This document shows positions 25,808 through 33,347 of a DNA stretch of 64,000 bases, piece by piece. The stretch is taken from contig CAZTCD010000002.1 of NCBI GenBank assembly GCA_964612065.1, forward strand, positions 1 through 64,000, given 5' to 3'. Origin of the DNA: JAKFYM01 sp964612065 (GTDB lineage: Bacteria; Bdellovibrionota; UBA1018; CAIPTA01). Under the pieces are notes generated by a model, which worked only from the letters and a program-made list of their open reading frames with translations, ran no database searches and was not told the origin of the DNA. Every line of letters begins with the position of its first letter. Position 1 is the stretch's first letter. Position numbers and translations under genes: made by a program.

Positions 25808-28531
25808 TCATTTCCTGGCCGTTTTAAGTGCCTTGAACAGAGCCTGCTCTTTCTTGGCCCAGTCCATCAGGGCCTTGGAAATGTCCTTCCCGGCGGGCTC
25901 CGCCTTATCCGGATTGGCCGGATCGATCTTCAATACCGGTGCCACGCGCTCGAGGAGGGCCTTCGAGAGCGCTTCTTCTTCGGTTTTCATCCAGGCCTCC
26001 GCTGCCCGGCCGCCGAATAGCTTGCCGGAGTAGAAACGAAGCGCGGCCATGCGAAGATCAATGGGGAACTTGGGGGCGGGTACTTTCACTTCGTTCCCGT
26101 CAACGGTTCCCGCAACCTCCCCTTCGGAATCAGTCACGATCTGATTGGCGAAGGAGGAAAGGCTCGCCTGCCAGGAATCTTCCACTACATAGGGCGCCCA
26201 GCTTTTTCCTTCGGGATAAGCCATGAGAGCCGCGGGAGACGTTTTCCCCGCGTTCTCGTGCACTGCCTTGGAGTTGAGGCCGGTAGCGGAGATGATCACG
26301 TTGCGCACGAAAGCCGGCTCCACATGCTCGGCCAGCTTTTCCGCGGCCGCTTTCAGGTCACGGATTTCCTGCTCGTTCAGCTGGAATGGTTTTCCTGCCA
26401 CGTTTTTTCCCCGCCCGAAATCAGGAGCGGATTCTTTGGCTCGTACCAGTTCGAGCATCCATCCTTTTTTCAGCTTGAAATCGTCTCCGAGGCCCAGGGC
26501 GCCTTTCAGGATGCCGGGCAGGCCGCCTACGGCGCGGAACTCCTCGGAAATCATTTTCTGGGTTTCCTGGTTATACTCGTCCTCGTTAACCCAGCTCGAG
26601 CCTTTCAGCTTGCGGTCCACGGCGATATGCTTCATGCCGTTGCTGCCTAGGCGGAAGAAGTGAGGGCTGTCTGCGGCGCTCAGAGATTCGGCCACTTTGT
26701 CGTAATGGTTTTTCGCCAGAGCCGCCCGGATGGAGAGAGCGTCGTTCTCGTTCTCGGGGCGGATCGCGTCCAGCAAGGCTTCGAGGATCACATCGGCCGA
26801 GATCGACCGGTTCCTTGCCACTCCTTCGATATGCCCTGCGAGAGGGTGAGGACCGCTGTCGCCCGTGGCGCAGCCGAAGGTTTTTCCCCCGCCTCCTTCG
26901 ATATCCGTGCAGAAGTAGGGGGCCCGGATGTCGTCCGGCTTGATATAGTCTTTGCCGTATCCCCATTGGATGGCGGCCTGGTCATAGGTGGCCACCGCCG
27001 TGCGAAGGGAGGCGCCCTCCATCAGGCTGTCGCGGAAAGTGTGGTATTCCATCACGGAGCTCGAGGTGTGCGCGCCCGCGCTGTTCGGATCGTTGAGGTA
27101 GTCACGGAAACGATTCCGGTTTTCCTCCGGTGTTTTCAGTTCCGAGGCCAGGGATCCGGCGAAATTATGCCGGAGGCCGAGGGTGTGACCCACTTCGTGT
27201 GCCACCACGTGGCGGAGGTAATCGAGGGCGAATTTCTGGCTCATTTTCTCGTCGAGGCCTTCGTTCACGGCCACGAGCTCAGCAGCATGGGGCCTTGGAT
27301 GCCGACAGATCTCGGCTCTCTGGAAGCCCGACGCCACCACCTCCCGCTTATGGTTTTCCACCCCGCGGTTCACGTAACGGCGGCCGCGTTCCAGGCCGCT
27401 CAGGTAAAATACGCTCGTTTGGTAAACCAAGCCGGAGGTGATCTCGCCGGTGAGAGGATCGGGCTGGAAATTCGCATAGGCCGATCCTGCAGTGGCGAAA
27501 GGCACCCAGTGAACGATCACGGTGCGCGGCTGAAGAGGTTCGTCCGGATCGGCGTTGGTTTCCACCTTGATCACCTCACGGCCGATCGCGGCTTTGAAAA
27601 CCTTGTTCCAGTAGAGAACGCCTTCCTTCATTGCTTCCACGGCTTCAGGAGGGGCGGATTTGGAGATCTTGTAGGTGATCGGCCCGGCTTCCTCTGATAG
27701 ATCCCAGCGGGAAGCGAAGATGTCGATGGGGCCCTGCTCTTTTCTTACCTTGGCCACTTCGAAGTAGCCTACCCCGTTTTGCTGGGTGGAGAGGCGCGGC
27801 TGGAATCGCTTGTTGTCCTGGTAAGGCGAAAGAGCGATATCGAGCTGCACGGAAGTGCTCTTGCTGCCGGTGGCGATCTTCTTGGATTTTTCGTCGAGCA
27901 CGGCTTCGAGATTCGTGACCGAAGAGAGCTGCCGGAGCTCGAGGCGGTTGTTGCGGATCTGCGCGCTTTTCAGGAAGGAGGACGTTACGGGCAGCACTTC
28001 CGCCGACGACTGCACTCCTTCGGAAACGGTATCGGGAGCGTCGCTCACCACGTAAAAGCCTTTGCTGGGAATGGTGGCGAGGCCATAGTTCCAGCGGAAG
28101 GTAACGGTATCCGCGTCTTGCGCCTCCACCTTGAAGGTCTGGAGCAGGTTGCCGCTGGGAACCTCGTTGTAGATGGAGTTGTAGTTTTCCTCGAGCATGC
28201 CGAGCTCGGATCCGTTGAACTCGAACTTCACAACTTTAGGCATCAGCACCGATCTCGTGGGAGCGTTTTCCCCGGAGGAAAGAGTCATGGCCATCAGGAA
28301 AGCTTTTCCCAAGGAGGCTTTTTTCAGCTTGATCGAGCTGCCTTCGGTGCCCGTGAAATGGGTGCCGGGATTGGCGGGCTGCAAGCTCTCTTCGATATTC
28401 GCCGGAGCTTTCTTCTGAGCGGGGAATTCTTTCTTCAGCACTCCGCCAGGGGGTTCTTTGTCGGAGGCGCAGGAAACCAGAAGAAGAGATAAGGTGTAAA
28501 CAATCAGAGCAGTGGATTTTTGGAATTTCAT
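25808..28531 (-). CDS. Large zinc-dependent metalloprotease lipoprotein (met-zincin)
   Basis: About 907 residues from the ATG at 28531. The N-terminus is a lipoprotein signal (IVYTLSLLLVSC) with the lipidated Cys near residue 20; the frame is open farther upstream, but without a signal. The zinc site HEVGHTLGLRHNF lies near residue 480 and a Met-turn SVMEYH about 40 residues later, which marks a met-zincin. The architecture, with a long N-terminal domain and C-terminal region, matches bacterial 'zinc-dependent metalloprotease' proteins of the DUF5117/DUF4953 type. It should act at the cell envelope. Its upstream region is long and structured. Confidence 0.88.
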   Translation of the reverse strand: MKFQKSTALIVYTLSLLLVSCASDKEPPGGVLKKEFPAQKKAPANIEESLQPANPGTHFTGTEGSSIKLKKASLGKAFLMAMTLSSGENAPTRSVLMPKVVKFEFNGSELGMLEENYNSIYNEVPSGNLLQTFKVEAQDADTVTFRWNYGLATIPSKGFYVVSDAPDTVSEGVQSSAEVLPVTSSFLKSAQIRNNRLELRQLSSVTNLEAVLDEKSKKIATGSKSTSVQLDIALSPYQDNKRFQPRLSTQQNGVGYFEVAKVRKEQGPIDIFASRWDLSEEAGPITYKISKSAPPEAVEAMKEGVLYWNKVFKAAIGREVIKVETNADPDEPLQPRTVIVHWVPFATAGSAYANFQPDPLTGEITSGLVYQTSVFYLSGLERGRRYVNRGVENHKREVVASGFQRAEICRHPRPHAAELVAVNEGLDEKMSQKFALDYLRHVVAHEVGHTLGLRHNFAGSLASELKTPEENRNRFRDYLNDPNSAGAHTSSSVMEYHTFRDSLMEGASLRTAVATYDQAAIQWGYGKDYIKPDDIRAPYFCTDIEGGGGKTFGCATGDSGPHPLAGHIEGVARNRSISADVILEALLDAIRPENENDALSIRAALAKNHYDKVAESLSAADSPHFFRLGSNGMKHIAVDRKLKGSSWVNEDEYNQETQKMISEEFRAVGGLPGILKGALGLGDDFKLKKGWMLELVRAKESAPDFGRGKNVAGKPFQLNEQEIRDLKAAAEKLAEHVEPAFVRNVIISATGLNSKAVHENAGKTSPAALMAYPEGKSWAPYVVEDSWQASLSSFANQIVTDSEGEVAGTVDGNEVKVPAPKFPIDLRMAALRFYSGKLFGGRAAEAWMKTEEEALSKALLERVAPVLKIDPANPDKAEPAGKDISKALMDWAKKEQALFKALKTARK

Positions 28532-28844
28532 GCTCCCCCGATCGGTTGAAAGCCCGCGGTAAATAACAGAAATTGAGCGTGTAAGTGTAACAAGGCAGCT
28601 CACCTGTATAGCCGCTTTACACCCCCGGCTGACCAAATTCTGAGCAGTGGAGGCAGGATGGCGGCTTAAGGTGTGGAAACTTAAAGGATTAAATTCCCGT
28701 CCTGTAGCCGCCTCAGGTGGCATCCCTCGTGCAATTCCCTGAGACGTCAGGCACTCAGCTCGTGCCGGCAAATGGCAAAAAGGCGGGCCTCCTTTGAGGC
28801 AGCGCTCAGTGGAACTAAACGTGAATGCGGAAGGAACTTCAGCG
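28532..28844. other. Intergenic region with several hairpins
   Basis: This 313-bp stretch lies between divergent genes. It holds three inverted repeats: GGCGGCT/AGCCGCC at 28660-28666 and 28706-28712, CCTGA/TCAGG around a GACG loop at 28738-28751, and GGCAC/GTGCC at 28750-28766. The last two are mutually exclusive. I see no protein gene and no riboswitch class that I can name. Confidence 0.5.
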
Positions 28845-29234
28845 ATGTCTGCTTACCTTGATAAGTCCCAGGGAATCACCTTCGTTTACTCGAACATCTT
28901 CGATCTCTACAAAAAAGCCAAAGAATCCCGCCTCGACGCCCCCTTCGCCGTGGAAAGCCTGCGTGGCCCTGCCGCTTCGGGTGAGCCTGCCATGGGCCGC
29001 GTGATCAAGGCCGCCGATATGGCCAAAGAAGCTACCAAGCCTTTCCAGCCCGCCGAGCTGAAGAACGCGGAACGCACCTTTCCCGTTCCTATGGGTGTGC
29101 GCGAGGCGGAAGAAAAAGCCCGCCGCCTGAAGTCGGTGCAGGGCCTTCAAAAGAACCTCAATGATCTGAGCTCGGCGCACGAGAAGCTGCGTTTTCTGCT
29201 GCAGGAACTCGAAACCCTCACGAAGAAAAAATAG
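28845..29234 (+). CDS. Hypothetical cytoplasmic protein with C-terminal coiled coil
   Basis: About 129 residues from the ATG at 28845, which has AAGGA eight bases upstream; an earlier GTG-type opening at 28794 is less likely. The N-terminal half is mixed (SQGITFVYSNIFDLYKKAKE); the C-terminal 45 residues (VREAEEKARRLKSVQGLQKN then LNDLSSAHEKLRFLLQELET) form a heptad-rich coiled coil. No signal peptide or known domain is seen. It converges on the Hsp20-like gene. Confidence 0.75.
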   Translation: MSAYLDKSQGITFVYSNIFDLYKKAKESRLDAPFAVESLRGPAASGEPAMGRVIKAADMAKEATKPFQPAELKNAERTFPVPMGVREAEEKARRLKSVQGLQKNLNDLSSAHEKLRFLLQELETLTKKK

Positions 29235-29259
29235 ACCGGGATTTCACGCGGCCTCCCGC

Positions 29260-29988
29260 TCAGGAAGGCTTAGTGCGCGGGGTGAAATCGGTTTTCGGCA
29301 CCGTGATCGTTACCACCCCGTCTTTGTAGTCGCGGCTGATCTTCCGGCTCTCGTAGGCGGCCGGAAGGGGGATCTGCTCCACGATGCTCTGGTAGGAGTT
29401 GGTCTTGGTTTCCTTTTTACTTTCCGGATTCACTGAGTTTTCCTGAAAGCGCCGGGCGAGGCTGAGTTTCAGGTATTGCCCTTCACCGGACACAAAGAGA
29501 TTCTTCGCCTCATGGGGCGGCAGGGCCACTTTCACGGTGAACTCCTTTTCGCTCTCGCTGAACGCCGGGTTCAGCGTTTTGAGCTGGTAAAAGGGGTCCT
29601 GGGAGCGATCGGTCACCTGCTTTATCTTGTCCATGGAAGATAGTTTTTTGGCCTCTATTGTATCCATGGCTTTCTGATCGGCGAGGCGGATTTCCTCGGA
29701 GGTGCGGGCCGCGAGGTCTTCGTAGTGCTTGTTGGTATTGTCACCGAGGAGCTTGACCCGATCGGTATTCATCTTTTTGATGCCTTCCATCTGGGCGTTG
29801 GCGGCAGCCGAAATCTCCACGAGCTCTTTGTCGCCTTTTTCGCGCTCGGCTTCCACAAGCTTGGCGCGTTCTTTCGCGGCCCGGCCGAGCTCGAGCTGAA
29901 TGCGCTGCTCCTCGATCTCGGCGTCGCGTTTCTTTTTCGCCAGGTTGCGTGCCTGGGTTTCGTTCGCGGTGGATTTATCAACTTCCAT
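29260..29988 (-). CDS. Coiled-coil protein with C-terminal Hsp20/alpha-crystallin-like domain
   Basis: A 242-residue protein with two parts. Residues 1-125 are a highly charged helix, nearly all Glu, Lys, Ala, Gln and Arg. Residues ~140-242 look like a small heat-shock (alpha-crystallin) domain: KEFTVKVALPPHEAKNLFVS, then YLKLSLARRF, then IPLPAAYESRKISRDYKDGVVTITVPK, matching the usual beta-strand order and the closing G-V-L-x-I-x-x-P-type motif. No I-x-I tail is present. Fusion of such a domain to a long coiled coil is unusual. The next gene downstream on this strand is distant; the upstream gene starts 28 nt away. Confidence 0.8.
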   Translation of the reverse strand: MEVDKSTANETQARNLAKKKRDAEIEEQRIQLELGRAAKERAKLVEAEREKGDKELVEISAAANAQMEGIKKMNTDRVKLLGDNTNKHYEDLAARTSEEIRLADQKAMDTIEAKKLSSMDKIKQVTDRSQDPFYQLKTLNPAFSESEKEFTVKVALPPHEAKNLFVSGEGQYLKLSLARRFQENSVNPESKKETKTNSYQSIVEQIPLPAAYESRKISRDYKDGVVTITVPKTDFTPRTKPS

Positions 29989-30015
29989 GGATCCTCCTGA
30001 TCCGACGCAGGGGCT

Positions 30016-30327
30016 TTAGTGGCTGTAGCCTTGCCTTTCCTGTGCGGTGTTCTGCACGATATTGAAAAACACGCGGGCCACTTCGTCGTAAACTTCGGGC
30101 TCGAGGGTTTCGAGAAAGGCTTTCTTGCTGGCGATGCTCGGGCGCAGGATCATCTGCTCCAGCAGGGATTCGGCTTTTTCCACCATTTCGTTGCGGGTTT
30201 CGGGCTGGCCGATGCGCCATGCCACTCTGCGCAGGGTGCTTTCATCAAATAAAAGATGATTACCCAGAGCCGATTGCTCCAGGAGATACTTTACCTGGTC
30301 CAGTTGTTCCTGATTTACGTAGATCAC
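30016..30327 (-). CDS. Small helical protein of unknown function
   Basis: About 103 residues from a GTG at 30327, chosen because GGAGG lies eight bases upstream; the frame is open to 30417 without a better start. The sequence (VIYVNQEQLDQVKYLLEQSA… SLLEQMILRPSIASKKAFLETLEPEVYDEVARVFFNIVQN) is mostly helical and acidic, with no signal peptide. It precedes the coiled-coil/Hsp20-like gene by 27 nt on the same strand and probably shares its transcript. Confidence 0.75.
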   Translation of the reverse strand: MIYVNQEQLDQVKYLLEQSALGNHLLFDESTLRRVAWRIGQPETRNEMVEKAESLLEQMILRPSIASKKAFLETLEPEVYDEVARVFFNIVQNTAQERQGYSH

Positions 30328-30457
30328 GAGAAACCGCCTCCATTGCAGTTTTGCCGGAGCCAAATCCGTGGCTCCGCCCCTAAAATAAGTGTAGCGAAGA
30401 TTTCCGTTATCCCGCAAGCGCTCCGTGCTATCCTAATGCCAAGAGGGGGCCCCCTGA

Positions 30458-31324
30458 TTGTCGAAAAAGCGCTTTAAATACAGCGATTTCTGCCAGAGCT
30501 GCCGGCATCCGCTGAATCCCGACGAGAAGATCGTGTACGTGGAAGAGAGCGCGAACCGGTATTTCTGTTCTGAAAAGTGCATCCGCGCCTATTACGATCC
30601 CATGGCCGAATACTACCGAAAATTGATGGTTTCGGTGCGTGATCCTCACGACGTTTCGGAAAGCGATTTCGGCGACTACGAAAGCTATGCTCCCCTTTGT
30701 CTTTCAAACCCGGATGAGGTTTGGGTGGACAATACGGAGTTCGGCGAAACGATTTCCTATTATCTCGCCAACTTTACCAACGAGGGAGGCAAGTTCACCT
30801 ATATCGTGGCCTGCTTTTGCCTCGAAGACGAGCCCACCTATATCCTTCTGAGCTTTCCCACCCGAGACAAAAAGCTGGCCGAGGAATTCCGGCGCGGTGA
30901 AAAGCTCGAGCTCAAGGATGACGACGACGAAGTTACTGAGCCTGAAGTGAGCCCGGTACTGGCGGAAGATTTCCTTGCGCGGCAGGGGAACGCCATCGAG
31001 GAAGAGATGCTCCGGCACCGCGAGGAAAGCGATATCCCTCAGAAGGAGTTCGACGAATACCTTCACCTCGTGGATCAGACCATCGAAAGCCCGGATGAGG
31101 TTTGGGAGCTGCAGGACGAGGGAGACAATCCTCTTCTCACCCTGATCTCCCAGCACGAAGAGAACCTTCACTATGTGGTGATCTGCACCTTCGATAACAG
31201 CCAGGGCCAGGAAAGCTGGAGGGTGATTTACAGCTTTCCCACCCGGGATCCTGCCCTTGTGCAGAGGTACCGCAGGGGCCAGCTCCGGGAAGGTGGGGCG
31301 GGTAAGGGAAACTTCCTGCACTGA
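30458..31324 (+). CDS. Zinc-finger protein with a duplicated PDEVW domain, possibly PBECR-type nuclease fold
   Basis: A 288-residue cytoplasmic protein that starts at a TTG preceded by the strong ribosome site GAGGGGG. Residues 12-41 hold a Cys4 motif (FCQSCRHPL… YFCSEKC) like a treble-clef or TRASH-type finger. Two copies of one domain follow: NPDEVW…YIVACF…YILLSFPTRDKKLAEEFRRGEKL at about 84-155 and SPDEVW…YVVICTF…RVIYSFPTRDPALVQRYRRGQLR at about 211-280. A Pro-Asp-Glu-Val-Trp start followed by paired strands suggests the PBECR (barnase/EndoU/colicin-like) fold; this is an inference. A highly acidic linker separates the copies. Confidence 0.8.
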   Translation: MSKKRFKYSDFCQSCRHPLNPDEKIVYVEESANRYFCSEKCIRAYYDPMAEYYRKLMVSVRDPHDVSESDFGDYESYAPLCLSNPDEVWVDNTEFGETISYYLANFTNEGGKFTYIVACFCLEDEPTYILLSFPTRDKKLAEEFRRGEKLELKDDDDEVTEPEVSPVLAEDFLARQGNAIEEEMLRHREESDIPQKEFDEYLHLVDQTIESPDEVWELQDEGDNPLLTLISQHEENLHYVVICTFDNSQGQESWRVIYSFPTRDPALVQRYRRGQLREGGAGKGNFLH

Positions 31325-31411
31325 AACGCCTGGGTGCTTTCTGCCCTGCCAACGTCTCTAAATTCCCCGCTCTATCTCTGAAACCCTCTCAAACTGCGTC
31401 ATTTCCCTCCT

Positions 31412-31576
31412 GTGCCCGCGCCTGTGCATAGGCATTACATTTGCGAAAACCTCCCTGAAGAAGAGCTGAGTCGGGTGCGGCTGCTGCGGTTGTTTCACAA
31501 AAGCGGCGGCCGCACCTTTCAGGCCCCGGCCTGCTTCGAGGAGAGTGATCTATGCGGTCTATTCTGGATGTGCTGA
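31412..31576 (+). CDS. Possible small ORF (54 aa) overlapping the next gene
   Basis: A GTG-initiated frame of 54 codons, VHRHYICENLPEEELSRVRL then LRLFHKSGGRTFQAP, ends 25 nt inside the next gene. Its composition is normal for a protein and the 5' part has no alternative explanation. There is no obvious ribosome-binding site. It may be a short regulator, an upstream ORF or chance. Confidence 0.25.
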   Translation: MPAPVHRHYICENLPEEELSRVRLLRLFHKSGGRTFQAPACFEESDLCGLFWMC

Positions 31577-32184
31577 ACATACTTCCTTCCGACGAGGAGC
31601 TGCTCACGCGGAACCCTCAATTCAATCAGGTGACCGAGGGCATGGAGCTTAAGCCCCGGCTGCAGCAGGAGCTGGAGAGCACTCAATTCGCCACGTTCAC
31701 CGACAAGGCGCAGCTGGAAGAGGTGGTACAGCACCTGGTGAAGGACGGTTTTCTCCATAGTGAGATCTATACTTTCGTGGCGAAGGGCGGGAGCTTGCTG
31801 GACCATCCCGGAAACCTGAAAGAGAGCAAGATGGGAGAAGGCCTCCTCTTCGGGGTGGCCATCGGTGTTGCGGCAGGAGCGATCTTCGGCTGGCTTACGG
31901 GCCTCGGCTTCAGTACCCCCTTTCTGACCGTGCCGATTCCGCGCTTTTTCAGCTTGGTGGTGGGGGCCGTGATCTGGGGGTTTATCGGCGGGATTTTCGG
32001 CACCCTGATCGGGCGTAGTATCCCTGAATACAAAGAAAGCCGGTACGAAACGAACCTGCCTGATGGAACCATCCTGCTTGTGCTCAAGGTGTTCGAACCT
32101 GTGAGGGCCAGGTTGGCGCGCTCGATCCTGCATGCTCACGGAGCAAAACTAGTGAAGCCGGAAGAAATCCGGAAGGCTGCTTAG
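31552..32184 (+). CDS. Glycine-zipper membrane protein of unknown function
   Basis: A 210-residue inner-membrane protein. Residues ~43-80 (QFATFTDKAQLEEVVQHLVK then DGFLHSEIYTFVAKGG) resemble the domain of general stress protein 17M. Two Gly-rich membrane helices follow (GVAIGVAAGAIFGWLTGLG and LVVGAVIWGFIGGIFGTLIG). A cytoplasmic end repeats a ferredoxin-like element (TILLVLKVFEPVRARLARSIL). This arrangement is widespread among unnamed stress-related proteins. Its stop codon overlaps the tatA stop tail-to-tail. Confidence 0.8.
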   Translation: MRSILDVLNILPSDEELLTRNPQFNQVTEGMELKPRLQQELESTQFATFTDKAQLEEVVQHLVKDGFLHSEIYTFVAKGGSLLDHPGNLKESKMGEGLLFGVAIGVAAGAIFGWLTGLGFSTPFLTVPIPRFFSLVVGAVIWGFIGGIFGTLIGRSIPEYKESRYETNLPDGTILLVLKVFEPVRARLARSILHAHGAKLVKPEEIRKAA

Positions 32185-32456
32185 GCTTTGGGGGAAACGG
32201 GGGCTTCCGAGGCCTGGGCTTCCACGCGCTCCGCGGGAGGGGCTTCCGACGCCGGCTTGGGGGCAGCGGCTTTGTTCGAGGAAGAGGCAATTTGCTGAGA
32301 GGGGGAAGCGTTGTCCTGGTGGGTTCCGCCCATGGCGTCTTTGAAGTTTTTCAGGGTGCGGCCGATGCTGTGGCCGAGATCCGGAAGGCGCTTGGGTCCG
32401 AAGATCAGAAGGATCACCAGCAAAACTAAGAGATGTTCGCCCGAAAAACCAAACAT
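32181..32456 (-). CDS. tatA: Twin-arginine translocase subunit TatA
   Basis: A 91-residue pore subunit of the Tat system, which exports folded proteins. The N-terminal helix FSGEHLLVLLVILLIFGPKRLPDLGHSIG has the family FGPKRLP hinge, followed by the amphipathic helix RTLKNFKDAMGG and a disordered Ala/Pro/Glu tail. It stands alone here; no tatB or tatC is in the window. Some lineages keep tatA apart from tatBC. Distinction from TatB rests on the short length and FGP motif. Confidence 0.93.
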   Translation of the reverse strand: MFGFSGEHLLVLLVILLIFGPKRLPDLGHSIGRTLKNFKDAMGGTHQDNASPSQQIASSSNKAAAPKPASEAPPAERVEAQASEAPVSPKA

Positions 32457-32532
32457 AAGTACCTCGTGAGCCCTTTATAACGCGGGAGCCGGGAAGAGGC
32501 AAATCAGGAGAAGCGGCGCGAAATTCCGGAGT

Positions 32533-33036
32533 CTATTGGTTCATCACTGCGATCGCTCTGGGAGGAGCGTAGTTGGAAGCGTAATTCAGGAAGGCCTTAT
32601 AGGCGTTCAAATCGCTTTCCGCCAGAATCACGATGCTGCCGAACTGGGCGGCGGAGGCGTCAAGAGTGAAGGTCATCGCGTCGGTGGGGGAAAAGCAGGT
32701 TTCAGGAAAGGCGTAGTCGCTCATTGGCACCAGGCAGAAGCGTCCGTTTTGGGGGAAGTTCATGCCCACCTTGAGCTGCACCATCGGGTACGAAGAGTCC
32801 ACTTTGCAGATGCTCGAGCCCGAGAAGCTCGCGGCGAATGAGGCGTTGCCGCCATCGATCACCGTGAACTGCTTGCAATAGAGAAGGCCGAGGGGCGACT
32901 GGGCTCCGGCTTTGATGGGATTTACCGTAACCGAGGATTTCTTCGAGCGAAACGGGTTTCCGTCGTTGGTGTTGCCGCAGGCACTGAGAACGGCCAGGCA
33001 TACAAGAGCGATGAAAAAAGAAGCTGGAAAACGCAC
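32533..33036 (-). CDS. Small lipoprotein of unknown function
   Basis: A 167-residue lipoprotein. I chose the GTG at 33036 because it gives the signal VRFPASFFIALVCLAVLSAC with a canonical lipobox (LSAC) and has AGAGG seven bases upstream; an upstream extension to 33156 lacks these. The mature part has four Cys residues in the second half (CKQFT, SSICKVD, RFCLVP, ETCFSP) that may form two disulfides, and no known domain. It is preceded by a long leader with a large inverted repeat. Confidence 0.8.
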   Translation of the reverse strand: MRFPASFFIALVCLAVLSACGNTNDGNPFRSKKSSVTVNPIKAGAQSPLGLLYCKQFTVIDGGNASFAASFSGSSICKVDSSYPMVQLKVGMNFPQNGRFCLVPMSDYAFPETCFSPTDAMTFTLDASAAQFGSIVILAESDLNAYKAFLNYASNYAPPRAIAVMNQ

Positions 33037-33063
33037 GCAACAACCTCTGAGAGTAAAAGGGGT

Positions 33064-33126
33064 GACAGCCGCGTAAGAGGGGAGAGCGAGCGTAGGGGAG
33101 AGCGGGAGAAGGGGCTCGCGGCTGTC
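33064..33126. repeat. 10-bp perfect inverted repeat around a purine-rich loop
   Basis: GACAGCCGCG (33064-33073) and CGCGGCTGTC (33117-33126) are perfect complements separated by 43 bases that are almost all G and A on the + strand. It lies about 30-90 bases upstream of the lipoprotein start on the minus strand, so in that transcript it would be a stem with a C/U-rich loop. The rest of the 311-bp gap (33037-33347) shows only a small ACAGCTGT palindrome near 33234. Confidence 0.7.
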
Positions 33127-33347
33127 TGCCTGGAGACATCTCAAGTTCGATGCCAAAGCGGGGATTCGAAAATCTCTCGTGATTCAAGGGCTTCGCTCCT
33201 GAGTGGCAGCCTGTTCAATCTTTGGATGGTTTACAGCTGTACAAAGTTTTTACAGCAGCTGATTTCTGCTCTCTGCGGGAGAGGGCAAACGCCCGCCATT
33301 CTTGAGATTTCGGGCTAGGAGGTCGATAAGCCTTCTTGAGGGGCTTG

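Noticed and set aside
28535..28771. Longer N-terminus for the metalloprotease lipoprotein
   Set aside because: The added residues lack a signal sequence and would bury the lipobox; the ATG at 28531 places it at the N-terminus.
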